NCBI GenBank assembly: GCA_026770025.1 | Contig: JAMXDE010000023.1 | Location: 1-64,000 of the forward strand | Direction of reading: 5' to 3' | DNA length: 64,000 nucleotides | DNA from: Craspedostauros australis | Lineage: Eukaryota; Bacillariophyta; Bacillariophyceae; Mastogloiales; Achnanthaceae | Shown here: positions 1 through 12,662 of the stretch, piece after piece | Layout of the letters: the number at the start of each line of letters is the position of its first letter | Numbering within the stretch: the stretch's first letter is position 1 | Notes under the pieces: generated by a model | What the model was told of the DNA's origin: nothing | Seen by the model: only the letters and a program-made list of their open reading frames with translations | Database searches by the model: none | Translations under genes and position numbers: made by a program

Positions 1-1
1 G

Positions 2-2430
2 GCCAGACCAAGACCAACAAGCGGACCAACAAGCGGACCAACAAGCGGACCAACATCTGGACCAACAAGCGGACCAACAAGCGGACCAACAAGCGGACCA
101 ACAAGCGGACCAACAAGCGGACCAACAAGCGGACCAACCTCTGGACCAACATCTGGACCAACATCTGGACCAACAAGCGGACCAACAAGCGGACCAACAA
201 GCGGACCAACAAGCGGACCAACAAGCGGACCAACAAGCGGACCAACAAGCGGACCAACAAGCGGACCAACCTCTGGACCAACATCTGGACCAACATCTGG
301 ACCAACATCTGGACCAACAAGCGGACCAACAAGCGGACCAACAAGCGGACCAACAAGCGGACCAACAAGCGGACCAACAAGCGGACCAACCTCTGGACCA
401 ACATCTGGACCAACATCTGGACCAACAAGCGGACCAACAAGCGGACCAACAAGCGGACCAACAAGCGGACCAACAAGCGGACCAACATCTGGACCAACAA
501 GCGGACCAACAAGCGGACCAACAAGCGGACCAACCTCTGGACCAACATCTGGACCAACATCTGGACCAACATCTGGACCAACAAGCGGACCAACAAGCGG
601 ACCAACAAGCGGACCAACAAGCGGACCAACAAGCGGACCAACAAGCGGACCAACAAGCGGACCAACAAGCGGACCAACAAGCGGACCAACAAGCGGACCA
701 ACAAGCGGACCAACAAGCGGACCAACAAGCGGACCAACAAGCGGACCAACAAGCGGACCAACAAGCGGACCAACATCTGGACCAACAAGCGGACCTACTT
801 CTGGACCAACCTCTGGACCAACATCTGGACCAACATCTGGACCAACTTCAGGACCAACCTCTGGCCCAACATCCGGACCTACTTCGGGACCAACCAGCGG
901 ACCCACATCCGGACCCACATCAGGACCGACATCTGGACCAACCTCTGGACCTACTTCGGGCCCAACATCTGGACCTACCAGCGGACCTACCAGCGGACCA
1001 ACATCCGGCCCAACGTCTGGACCAACGTCTGGACCAACGTCTGGACCAACCAGTGGACCAACCAGTGGACCAACCAGTGGACCAACCTCTGGACCAACCT
1101 CTGGACCAACCTCTGGACCAACATCCGGACCAACCAGCGGCCCAACTTCGGGACCTACTTCCGGCCCAACCAGTGGACCAACCTCCGGACCTACCTCTGG
1201 ACCTACCTCCGGACCAACCTCCGGACCAACATCTGGGCCAACATCCGGCCCAACTAGCGGGCCAACCAGCGGACCAACATCTGGACCAACTTCCGGGCCT
1301 ACTTCTGGACCAACCAGCGGCCCAACTTCGGGACCTACTTCCGGCCCAACCAGCGGACCAACCTCTGGACCAACGTCCGGACCAACATCTGGACCAACTA
1401 GCGGACCAACTAGCGGACCAACTAGCGGACCAACTAGCGGGCCAACCTCTGGACCAACATCTGGACCAACCTCTGGACCAACATCTGGACCAACCTCTGG
1501 ACCTACTTCGGGACCAACAAGCGGACCAACAAGCGGACCAACATCTGGGCCTACCTCGGGACCAACTAGCGGACCAACATCTGGACCAACCAGTGGACCA
1601 ACTTCTGGACCAACCAGTGGACCAACTTCCGGACCTACCTCTGGACCAACCAGCGGCCCAACTTCGGGACCTACTTCCGGCCCAACCAGTGGACCAACCT
1701 CCGGACCTACCTCTGGACCTACCTCCGGACCAACCAGCGGCCCAACATCTGGACCAACCTCCGGACCAACATCTGGGCCAACATCTGGACCCACCAGCGG
1801 CCCAACCAGCGGACCAACTTCCGGACCAACATCTGGACCTACTAGCGGCCCAACTTCCGGACCCACCAGCGGACCAACATCCGGCCCAACTTCCGGCCCA
1901 ACTAGCGGACCAACTAGCGGACCAACATCTGGACCAACATCTGGGCCAACATCCGGCCCAACATCTGGACCAACCTCTGGACCAACCTCTGGACCAACTA
2001 GCGGACCTACCAGCGGACCAACGTCAGGACCAACATCTGGACCAACATCTGGACCAACCTCTGGACCAACCTCTGGACCAACCTCTGGACCAACTTCAGG
2101 ACCAACCAGTGGACCAACATCCGGACCAACTTCCGGCCCAACAAGCGGACCAACATCTGGACCTACTAGCGGACCAACATCTGGCCCAACATCTGGACCA
2201 ACTTCCGGACCAACCAGTGGACCAACCAGCGGCCCAACCAGCGGCCCAACTAGCGGGCCAACTAGCGGACCAACTAGCGGACCAACTAGCGGACCAACTA
2301 GTGGACCAACCAGTGGCCCAACTTCCGGCCCAACATCTGGACCTACTTCCGGCCCAACTAGTGGACCAACTTCGGGGCCAACATCTGGCCCAACATCTGG
2401 ACCAACATCTGGACCAACCAGCGGACCAAC
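2..2430 (+). repeat. PTSG-coding 12-bp minisatellite, array 1
   Basis: Tandem 12-bp units encode Pro-Thr-Ser-Gly. The first ~800 bp are almost only two unit variants (ACCAACAAGCGG and ACCAACATCTGG types), while the rest mixes all six serine codons and several Pro, Thr and Gly codons. The homogeneous 5' part looks recently expanded or converted. Confidence 0.95.
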
Positions 2431-5400
2431 TCCACAGCCAACATCCCAGCCAACAGCCAGTGCTGCACCAACCAACTGCGTTGATCCAGATGGCGCCAAG
2501 CTCGTCGAATCCACTGATCCTTCCTACACTGCCGACCCCAAGCCAATCATCCTCACATTCGAGAGCGACGATGCAACACTTGTCGAATTCGACTTCGTTC
2601 AGAACATCATCAACGGAGTCATCCCTCATGTCTTCATCAAGTACCACAAGTCTGAGACTGGTATCAAGGAATGTGCTGAGTTTACAAATGTCGGAGAGAA
2701 CACTCCAATCTCGCTTTCTGCCGAGTGTGTGGACATGTCCACGAATGTGGTGATCTACATCTACACTGGTGATGACTTTGCCAGTGAGAACTGCGAGGCA
2801 TGCAGCCTTCCAAGTGATGACGGCGAAGGTGGCTCAGGCAATCCAGACAGCTTTGCTGCGTACTACTTTGATGTTCCATGCAACACCGAGTGTATCGAAC
2901 CAACTGCAGCCCCAACTTCGGCGCCGACCAGCGGACCAACCTCGGGACCAACCTCTGGACCAACATCCGGACCAACCTCTGGCCCAACATCTGGACCAAC
3001 ATCCGGCCCAACTAGCGGACCAACATCTGGACCAACTTCGGGACCAACCAGCGGACCAACCAGCGGACCAACATCCGGTCCAACCTCTGGACCAACTTCT
3101 GGACCAACTAGCGGACCAACCAGCGGACCAACCTCTGGACCAACTAGCGGGCCGACTTCCGGACCAACAAGCGGACCAACTAGCGGCCCAACTTCGGGAC
3201 CAACATCCGGCCCAACGTCTGGACCAACCAGTGGACCAACTTCAGGTCCAACATCTGGACCAACATCTGGCCCAACATCTGGACCAACTTCCGGACCAAC
3301 CAGTGGCCCAACTAGCGGGCCAACATCTGGTCCAACTTCTGGCCCAACTTCGGGACCAACCAGCGGACCCACATCTGGACCTACTTCCGGCCCAACCTCT
3401 GGACCAACCTCTGGACCAACCAGTGGACCAACCTCTGGGCCAACTTCTGGACCAACTAGCGGCCCAACTTCGGGACCAACATCTGGACCAACCGGCGGCC
3501 CGACTTCGGGACCTACTTCGGGCCCAACCTCTGGACCAACCTCTGCACCAACCAGCGGACCAACCTCTGGGCCAACATCTGGACCAACTAGCGGCCCAAC
3601 ATCTGGACCAACCAGCGGACCAACTTCGGGACCAACCTCGGGACCTACTTCCGGCCCAACCTCTGGACCAACATCAGGACCAACTTCAGGACCAACGTCT
3701 GGACCAACCAGCGGACCAACTTCTGGACCAACAAGCGGACCAACATCCGGCCCAACCTCTGGACCAACAAGCGGCCCAACTTCCGGCCCAACTAGCGGAC
3801 CAACCAGCGGACCAACTAGCGGGCCAACCTCGGGACCAACATCTGGGCCTACTTCCGGACCAACCAGCGGCCCAACCAGCGGCCCAACCAGCGGACCAAC
3901 GTCGGGACCAACCTCTGGACCAACATCTGGACCAACAAGCGGCCCAACTTCCGGCCCAACAAGCGGACCAACTTCTGGACCAACCTCCGGCCCAACTTCT
4001 GGACCAACCAGCGGACCTACATCAGAACCAACCAGCGGCCCAACATCTGGACCAACATCTGGACCAACCAGCGGACCAACTTCCGGCCCAACATCTAGAC
4101 CTACTTCAGGACCAACCAGTGGCCCAACGTCCGGCCCAACTAGCGGACCAACGTCGGGACCAACCAGCGGACCAACCAGCGGACCAACCTCAGGACCAAC
4201 CTCAGGACCAACCTCAGGACCAACCTCAGGACCAACGAGCGGACCAACATCCGGACCAACATCCGGACCAACATCCGGACCAACCAGTGGACCAACTAGC
4301 GGACCAACAACGGGCCCCACTTCTGGACCAACAAGCGGCCCAACAAGCGGACCTACTTCCGGCCCAACCTCTGGACCAACTAGCGGACCAACCTCTGGAC
4401 CAACATCTGGACCAACAAGCGGCCCAACTAGCGGACCTACTTCTGGACCAACTTCGGGACCAACCAGTGGCCCAACCAGCGGCCCAACATCTGGACCAAC
4501 CAGCGGACCAACTTCGGGACCAACCAGCGGCCCAACCAGTGGCCCAACCAGTGGACCAACCAGCGGACCAACATCCGGCCCAACATCTGGACCAACATCA
4601 GGACCAACCAGCGGACCAACCTCCGGACCTACTTCTGGACCAACCAGCGGACCAACTCCACAGCCAACATCCCAACCAACAGCCAGTGCTGCACCAACCA
4701 ACTGCGTTGATCCAGATGGCGCCAAGCTCGTCGAATCCACTGATCCTTCCTACACTGCCGACCCCAAGCCAATCATCCTCACATTCGAGAGCGACGATGC
4801 AACACTCGTTGAGTTCGACTTCGTTCAGAACATCATCAACGGAGTCATTCCTCATGTCTTCATCAAGTACCGCAAGTCTGAGACTGGTATGAAGGAATGC
4901 GCTGAGTTTACAAATGTCGGAGAGAACACTCCAATCTCACTTTCTGCCGAGTGTGTGGACATGTCCACGAATGTGGTGATCTACATCTACACTGGTGATG
5001 ACTTTGCCAGTGAGAACTGCGAGGCATGCAGCCTTCCAAGTGATGGCGGCGAAGGCGGCTCAGGCAATCCAGACAGCTTTGCTGCGTACTACTTCGATGT
5101 TCCATGCAACACCGAGTGTATCGAACCAACTGCAGCCCCAACTTCGGCGCCAACCAGCGGACCAACCTCGGGACCAACCAGTGGGCCAACCAGCGGACCC
5201 ACCTCTGGCCCAACGTCTGGACCAACTTCCGGGCCAACAAGCGGACCAACCTCTGGACCAACCTCCGGACCAACCAGTGGACCAACTAGCGGCCCAACAT
5301 CTGGACCAACTAGCGGACCAACTTCGGGACCTACATCTGGACCAACATCCGGCCCAACATCTGGACCTACTTCAGGACCAACCTCTGGACCAACCAGTGG

Positions 5401-8400
5401 ACCAACCTCCGGCCCGACATCTGGCCCAACCAGCGGACCAACATCTGGACCAACTAGCGGCCCAACTTCGGGACCAACTTCTGGACCAACCAGCGGACCA
5501 ACAAGCGGACCAACAAGCGGCCCAACATCTGGACCAACATCTGGACCAACAAGCGGACCTACCAGCGGACCAACTAGCGGCCCCACCTCTGGACCAACTA
5601 GCGGCCCAACTTCGAGACCAACCAGCGGACCAACCAGCGGCCCCACCAGCGGACCAACATCCGGCCCAACTTCGGGACCAACATCAGGACCTACCAGTGG
5701 ACCAACTTCCGGACCTACTTCTGGACCAACCAGCGGACCAACTCCACACCCAACATCCCAGCCAACAGCCAGTGCTGCACCAACCAACTGCGTTGATCCA
5801 GATGGCGCCAAGCTCGTCGAATCCACTGATCCTTCCTACACTGCCGACCCCAAGCCAATCATCCTCACATTCGAGAGCGACGATGCAACACTTGTCGAAT
5901 TCGACTTCGTTCAGAACATCATCAACGGAGTCATTCCTCATGTCTTCATCAAGTACCACAAGTCTGAGACTGGTATCAAGGAATGCGCTGAGTTTGCAAA
6001 TGTCGGAGAGAACACTCCAATCTCGCTTTCTGCCGAGTGTGTGGACATGTCCACGAATGTGGTGATCTACATCTACACTGGCGATGACTTTGTCAGTGAG
6101 AACTGCGAGGCATGCAGCCTTCCAAGTGATGACGGCGAAGGTGGCTCAGGCAATCCAGACAGCTTTGCTGCGTACTACTTTGATGTTCCATGCAACACCG
6201 AGTGTATCGAACCAACTGCAGCCCCAACTTCGGCGCCGACCTCTGGACCAACCAGCGGACCCACATCTGGACCAACCAGCGGACCAACCTCCGGACCAAC
6301 CTCCGGACCAACTAGCGGACCTACTTCGGGTCCAACATCAGGACCAACATCCCGACCTACTTCTGGACCAACTTCGGGACCAACCAGTGGCCCAACCAGC
6401 GGCCCCACCAGCGGACCAACATCCGGCCCAACATCTGGACCAACATCAGGACCAACATCAGGACCAACATCTGGACCTACTAGCGGACCAACAAGCGGGC
6501 CAACTTCCGGACCAACCAGCGGACCAACATCTGGACCAACCTCAGGACCAACATCTGGACCAACCTCAGGACCAACCTCAGGACCAACTTCGGGACCAAC
6601 CAGCGGACCAACATCCGGCCCAACTTCCGGCCCAACTTCTGGACCAACATCTGGACCAACTTCGGGACCAACCTCTGGACCAACTAGCGGCCCAACTTCC
6701 GGACCTACTTCGGGACCAACTAGCGGCCCAACTTCGGGACCTACTTCGGGACCAACCAGCGGACCAACATCTGGACCAACCTCTGGACCAACATCTGGAC
6801 CAACCTCTGGACCAACTAGCGGCCCAACTTCGGGACCAACCAGCGGACCAACCAGTGGACCAACTTCCGGCCCAACTTCGGGACCAACATCCGGACCGAC
6901 CTCCGGCCCAACTAGCGGCCCAACTTCGGGACCAACAAGCGGACCAACAAGCGGACCAACTAGCGCCCCGACCTCTGGGCCTACTGCCGGCCCAACCAGT
7001 GGACCAACCAGCGGACCAACCTCTGGACCTACTTCTGGACCAACCTCTGGACCAACTTCGGGACCAACCAGTGGGCCAACTTCGGGACCAACCAGTGGAC
7101 CTACTTCCGGCCCAACCAGCGGACCAACTTCGGGACCAACCAGCGGACCAACGTCTGGACCAACCAGCGGTCCAACTTCTGGACCAACCTCTGGACCAAC
7201 TTCTGGACCAACTTCCGGACCAACCAGCGGACCAACTAGCGGACCTACCAGCGGACCAACCAGTGGACCAACTTCCGGACCAACCTCCGGACCAACTTCC
7301 GGACCAACCAGCGGACCAACATCCGGCCCAACATCTGGACCAACCTCTGGACCAACATCGGGACCAACGAGCGGACCTACCAGCGGACCAACTAGCGGGC
7401 CAACCTCGGGACCAACCTCTGGACCAACATCCGGGCCAACATCTGGACCAACCAGTGGACCAACCAGTGGACCAACCAGCGGCCCAACTAGCGGCCCAAC
7501 CTCGGGACCTACTTCGGGACCTACTTCCGGCCCAACTAGCGCACCAACCAGCGGACCAACATCCGGCCCAACATCTGGACCAACCTCTGGGCCAACATCG
7601 GGACCAACGAGCGGACCTACCAGCGGACCAACATCCGGCCCCACCTCTGGACCAACTCCTGGACCAACATCTCCACCTACCAGCGGACCTACTTCTGGAC
7701 CAACCTCGGGACCAACATCCGGCCCAACCAGCGGACCAACCAGCGGACCAACCAGCGGACCAACCTCTGGCCCAACCTCGGGACCTACTTCGGGACCTAC
7801 TTCAGGACCAACTTCCGGCCCAACTAGCGGACCAACCAGCGGGCCAACATCTCGACCAACTAGCGGACCAACTAGCGGGCCAACCAGCGGCCCAAGTAGC
7901 GGACCAACTTCCGGCCCCACCTCTGGACCAACTTCAGGACCAACTAGCGGACCAACATCCGGCCCAACTAGCGGCCCAACTAGCGGACCGACTTCAGGTC
8001 CAACATCAGGACCAACGTCCGGACCTACATCTGGGCCAACCAGCGGACCAACCAGTGGACCAACAAGCGGCCCAACATCTGGACCAACATCTGGACCAAC
8101 TTCGGGACCAACCAGTGGCCCAACCAGCGGCCCCACCAGCGGACCAACATCCGGCCCAACATCTGGACCAACTTCTGGACCAACCAGCGGACCAACCAGC
8201 GGACCAACTAGCGGACCTACCAGCGGACCAACCAGTGGACCAACTTCCGGACCTACTTCGGGACCAACTTCCGGACCAACTTCTGGACCAACCAGCGGAC
8301 CAACTCCACAGCCAACATCCCAGCCAACAGCCAGTGCTGCACCAACCAACTGCGTTGATCCAGATGGCGCCAAGCTCGTCGAATCCACCGATCCTTCCTA

Positions 8401-10157
8401 CACTGCCGACCCCAAGCCAATCATCCTCACATTCGAGAGCGATGATGCAACACTCGTTGAGTTCGACTTCGTTCAGAACATCATCAACGGAGTCATCCCG
8501 CATGTCTTCATCAAGTACCGCAAGTCTGAGACTGGTATGAAGGAATGCGCTGAGTTTACAAATGTCGGAGAGAACACTCCAATCTCACTTTCTGCCGAAT
8601 GTGTGGACATGTCCACGAATGTGGTGATCTACATCTACACTGGTGATGACTTTGCCAGTGAGAACTGTGAGGCATGCAGCCTTCCAAGTGATGACGGCGA
8701 GGGTGGCTCAGGTAATCCAGACAGCTTTGCTGCGTACTACTTCGATGTTCCATGCAACACCGAGTGTATCGAGCCAACGGCTTCCCCAACTTCGGCGCCG
8801 ACCAGCGGACCAACCGAGGACATATGTGTCTACACACGCCTAGATTTCGCCACTGATGTCAATGGACAGCCAACCGGAGATGGATTCGTTCCTTCAACTG
8901 CATACATCGCGTTTGACATCGAAATGATAAAAGTCAACACCACTGCAAGCGAGTCATCCTACGGTGGGCCAAACGGTGACAACGCTCGGTATTGGATGAC
9001 GGAAAGCACTGAGGTCGGCACAGCCATTATCATTCAGGAAGGAAATGTTGCAACTGCGATCCCAAGCTCTGGCGGTGGTGATATCGTGTTCACCATGAAC
9101 GGACAAGCAACGGAGAAGATGGAGTTTGTGTTTTACGACCTCGCCGAGGATGTCACCATTACCACGACACCACAAGCAGGACTTGGGGAGGGTGCTTCAC
9201 CTCGAACAACCACTGTGGCCGCCGATCCGAATGGCGAGCTTCAATCCGTTGAAGTTGATATCTCCATGATCCACGAAGTCATCGTGACGTTCGCTGGGCG
9301 TGGAGCGATCGCCTCTATTGGAGTTTGCCGAGATCCCAGCACCCCTCCTCCGCAAGCCAACAGCTCGCCATCTGCCACAATTGAGCCAACGTCGATCCCA
9401 ACGCTGAGCCCCACCCCAGAGACGGCTTCTTGTCCAGAAGACGTGGTTTTGGTCGCCACAGTTGGTGACACACCGCCACCGAGCGTCGCGATTGAAGTGC
9501 TCGAGTACGGTGGCGACCAAGTCACATTCAACGTCCGCCAGGTATTCAACAGCACGGTCAACATCTTTGCGCAGTACCACGAACATGCAACTGGTGAGAC
9601 GGACTGTTTCGAAGAAGACAACGTCGTCTTCGATGAAACCATGCGGTATACAGCGTACTGTATGAAAATGCGTCCCATTGACTATTGTGGATCTTTGGTT
9701 CACAGACACAAATGCGGTCAGTGAGACTTCAGGGGACGCTGTGGTTCCACCATGTTGCCACCCTCCGAGTGAGCAGAAACGACCAACAGTCCAGTACACA
9801 TACAAGGTCTACTGTGAGAGCAGATGCCCAGCAGAAGATGGCACAGACAACAGGCGTATGCTCTCTGAGATTGCTCCACCTGTGGATGAGGGGCTCGCTT
9901 CCATCACCGATGCTTCAAATGTGACCAAACCAAAAGATTCAGACGATGTCGTCGTCTCAGCTGATGACCATATGTGTCTCTCCAAGGACTACCCATGCAA
10001 CGGAGACATGGTGTACATCTGCCATTACTCTGCCCGGCATGGATACGAAACCTTCTGCGTTCCCGAAAGTGACTCCGACATTGTCGGATACTTCCCAAGG
10101 AGCACTTGTGGTCCCTGCGAAGGAGATGATGGATACGAACAAGGCCCTCAATCTTAA
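2..10157 (+). CDS. Giant PTSG-repeat, cysteine-module surface protein (5' partial, one frameshift)
   Basis: The frame is open from base 2, so the N-terminus and any signal peptide lie outside the window. Four arrays of Pro-Thr-Ser-Gly alternate with near-identical ~150-residue modules (about 2470-2905, 4693-5130, 5777-6215, 8338-8780), each with seven cysteines in the order NC, EC, EC, NCEAC, PC, EC. A beta-sandwich-looking domain follows (8815-9335), then a diverged fifth module (9430-9835) with the same seven cysteines, and a Cys-rich tail (9960-10135) with the motif CHYSARHGYETFC. The upstream frame stops at TGA 9722-9724; the tail is in the next frame, open to TAA 10155-10157. Module alignment puts a one-base excess near 9676. 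Thr/Ser/Pro-rich arrays suggest an O-glycosylated cell-wall or adhesive protein; this is inference. I know of no assigned function. Confidence 0.8.
2926..4654 (+). repeat. PTSG-coding 12-bp minisatellite, array 2
   Basis: About 144 units of 12 bp with heavily mixed synonymous codons and only rare amino-acid changes (for example GG, SA, SE, SR and TT variants). It sits between the first and second cysteine modules. Confidence 0.95.
5149..5740 (+). repeat. PTSG-coding 12-bp minisatellite, array 3
   Basis: This is the shortest array, about 49 units, between the second and third cysteine modules. Synonymous codons are mixed and the protein repeat is kept. Confidence 0.95.
6237..8302 (+). repeat. 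PTSG-coding 12-bp minisatellite, array 4
   Basis: About 170 units between the third and fourth cysteine modules, with scattered replacements (SR, SA, AG, PG, SP, SS). Because the unit is a multiple of three, all three frames and parts of the reverse strand stay open. This creates long false ORFs rich in DQPL or VGPEVGP. Confidence 0.95.
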
Positions 10158-11001
10158 GGTACACACAAACTGATCCTCCATTACATACACAAACAAATAC
10201 AATGCAGGACAAAACAATACACACTACAATACACAATACCGATACCAATACCAACACAGTAAGCGTATCAAATTCAAACAACACAACATGCACACTCCTA
10301 CTACACTCCTACTGTATCGCTGTACCATACTCCTACGCCACACTTGCACCACTTTCGCGATTTACCTAACCAATAGTACTTACAACAAGTATCTCTCCTC
10401 GTTGGGTGGACAGGCCAAATCAGGTCTGCATGTGAAATGATATGAACAGAAACTCTTGAGGCTGATGGTGCAGACCACAGCCCACACAACACAGAGAAAG
10501 AAGAAACAAGGGCACAGCAACCATCATCCTGACCTGGGACAATCAAACAAATGCCGCTTTGCGGCCTCAGATTTTTCGCCCATGTTAAACCCTGAAGAGA
10601 ACCATTGCGCTGCGATTTGGAAATGGTGGAGTCGAAAAGTTTCAAGATAGTCTTTGTCGTGTGTGTATGTACGTAGTTTCGCTGCGCCGTTTCGGAGAGC
10701 AAGGATGATGGCCCAAACTTGAACGTCATGATTTCATGTCACATCATCGCAAGATAGCGTTACGAACTTCATTTACGTACTCTTTGGCAACGCATGTCCA
10801 AGTAGAAAGTTTGATGAATTCGATGGGTCCCCGAAAGCTCTGATTCATTCAGCTGAGCGTCCTTCTCGCCTGCCTGTGATTGTGTTTGTATTTCTGTGCA
10901 ATTTCGATGTGACGTGCCATGTATGGTAATAATATTCTGCATTTCTGGATGCCACACCCGCAATTCCTCCCAACTTTGATCAGAATCTTCCAACGATGTT
11001 C
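10158..11001. other. Intergenic, convergent gene ends
   Basis: The stretch lies between the 3' end of the PTSG gene and the 3' end of the RRM gene. The first ~100 bp are A/C-rich (runs such as ACAATACACA). I see no coding sequence or RNA gene. Confidence 0.6.
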
Positions 11002-12467
11002 TCAGTCAGACCAGTCAATTCGAATTGGCCTTCCCAATAAGTGTTTGCCATTGAGCGCTGCTGCCTTATCGCAGGATTGTGTGTCCCAAAACTCGACATA
11101 CCCGCTGTCATGCGGATGTGCGATAAACGTGTGATCGTGCGCAACAAGAATAGGCACAGCGGAGGGGCGACAACGGAAAATGAAAGCAAGGCGCATGAGA
11201 AGGAGTGTATATGATGTGGACGAAGGTTGGCGGTGGATTGGGCCATGCAGTCGCAATACCGTCAATGCAACAGGCACACGTGAAGCGTCCTCGCGCAAAC
11301 CAGCTGCTGCTGTCGTTGCAGCACCACGAGCGTACATGAATGAGCCAAGAGTAGTTGCATCTTGTGATTCTGGACGACCACGTCTGAATACCATTCGCAA
11401 ACACACAATGTAACGCCTCCGTCAGTGTCCCTCCCTGCTGGTCGTGGCCACGCGGTAAGAAGGCAATGGATGTGTGACCTTGGGTGGAATGCACAAGCAG
11501 AGAGCTACTTCATGTGCATTCAGATCATCGAAAATCAAACACGTCGTGATGAGTCCGGTACTCACCATCCCTTGAAGTCCCCGGTGTCCTTGTGATGCAG
11601 CCATCGGATAGCCTTGGGTTCAGCATCCACAGCCTGAAAGAAGTTCCGAAGTTGCTCATCGTCAAGATCAAAAGAGATGTTCCCAACGAATAGCTTGACG
11701 CAATCGTCGGGCTTTGGGCTCATGGCACTTTTGCCGCTCCCGCCTGCTTGCCTCGTCGTTGCGCTGTTGCCCGAGACGACTGCCTTCGGAGGCGGCCATG
11801 CATCGCCCTCCCTGGCAGGGGCGAAGTTGATTTTGATCGGACGGCCCATCAGCTCTGAACCAGCTGCGGCAACTGCATCGGCCGCGTTCTTAGTCGTCTC
11901 CATCTCGACGAAAGCAGATCCATAGAATCTTCCTGTCTCCTTGTCCGTGATCCACTTGATGTGCGTGACTGTACCGGGAAGGAAAGATCCGAGAGAACTC
12001 TCATCAACGGCAAATGGCAAGTTTCCGATGAACAAACGAGTGACGGCCTGCGGATTTCCGGTGCACGGCTTCTTGTCTGCAGGGTTTCCCGTCTTCACGG
12101 TCTCTGCTCCCGCTGCTGCTTCCGTCCCATCTTCCGTGGGTACCTGGGGCTTGCTGCGCTCGGTCTTCGACGTCTTCCGGTTGGACTCGACGTCAATATC
12201 ATCATCACCACCATCCGCAGAGACCTTTCGTTTCCGTTTCTTCACGTACTCCACCTTCCCATCGCCGCCGATCTTGACCAACTCGTTTTGCTCGAACGTC
12301 TTCATAACGGCCTTGAATTGCTTCTTGGACGCCTTGTCCTTGTCGCTCATCTGTAACGACAGCAGCACCTGCTTCCGAAGCTCCTTGATCTGCATGCTCC
12401 CGCTCGATGCCTTCAGTATTGACTTGATGGACTTTTTCCACGCAGAGGCGTCTCCTTCGTTCGTCAT
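11002..12467 (-). CDS. Nucleolar-type two-RRM RNA-binding protein (two exons)
   Basis: Exon 1 is 12467-11566 and exon 2 is 11104-11002, with a 461-bp GTGAGT...CAG intron. Together they give 334 residues. The start is the first ATG (12467) that gives a clean N-terminus. Residues ~5-75 (WKKSIKSILKAS...) resemble the lysine-rich winged-helix-like domain seen at the end of LYAR-type nucleolar proteins. A charged linker with KKRKRK follows, then RRM1 (RLFIGNLPF ... GSAFVEM) and RRM2 (KLFVGNISF). The intron splits RNP1 of RRM2, and splicing gives KGCGYVEF, a good RNP1 match that supports the model. The expected role is RNA binding in ribosome biogenesis, inferred from domain order only. A copia element lies 195 bp upstream of the ATG, so the promoter may be displaced. 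Confidence 0.85.
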
Positions 12468-12657
12468 GCTTGTTGTTGTCGTTTCTCGCGTAGATCCAAG
12501 ATGCCAACAGGTAAAATACTTCAGAGGATTGTTGTCTGCTGCTGCCCAGATGCTGCTATCGATTCCTTTGTGCTGATCACTGCAGGAGAGTATGTGATGC
12601 CGATGTCGATTGTGTGCAGACAGCATTTTGTGAGGCGCGGAAGCATGCATCCTTGTG

Positions 12658-12662
12658 GTCGT
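12658..12662. repeat. Target site duplication, left (GTCGT)
   Basis: GTCGT directly before the 5' LTR matches GTCGT directly after the 3' LTR. Five base pairs is the usual copia duplication length. Confidence 0.9.

Noticed and set aside
2-8302. CRISPR-like or satellite array
   Set aside because: Units are directly adjacent 12-mers with no spacers and lie in frame inside a coding sequence.
1053-8540. Long open frames rich in DQPLDQP (+) and VGPEVGPLVGP (-) across the PTSG arrays
   Set aside because: A 12-bp repeat without stops keeps every frame open. Only the PTSG frame is continuous through the cysteine modules and shows protein-level constraint.
9722-9724. Treating TGA 9722 as the natural end of the PTSG protein
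   Set aside because: The following frame continues the module with all expected cysteines, so the stop results from a frameshift.
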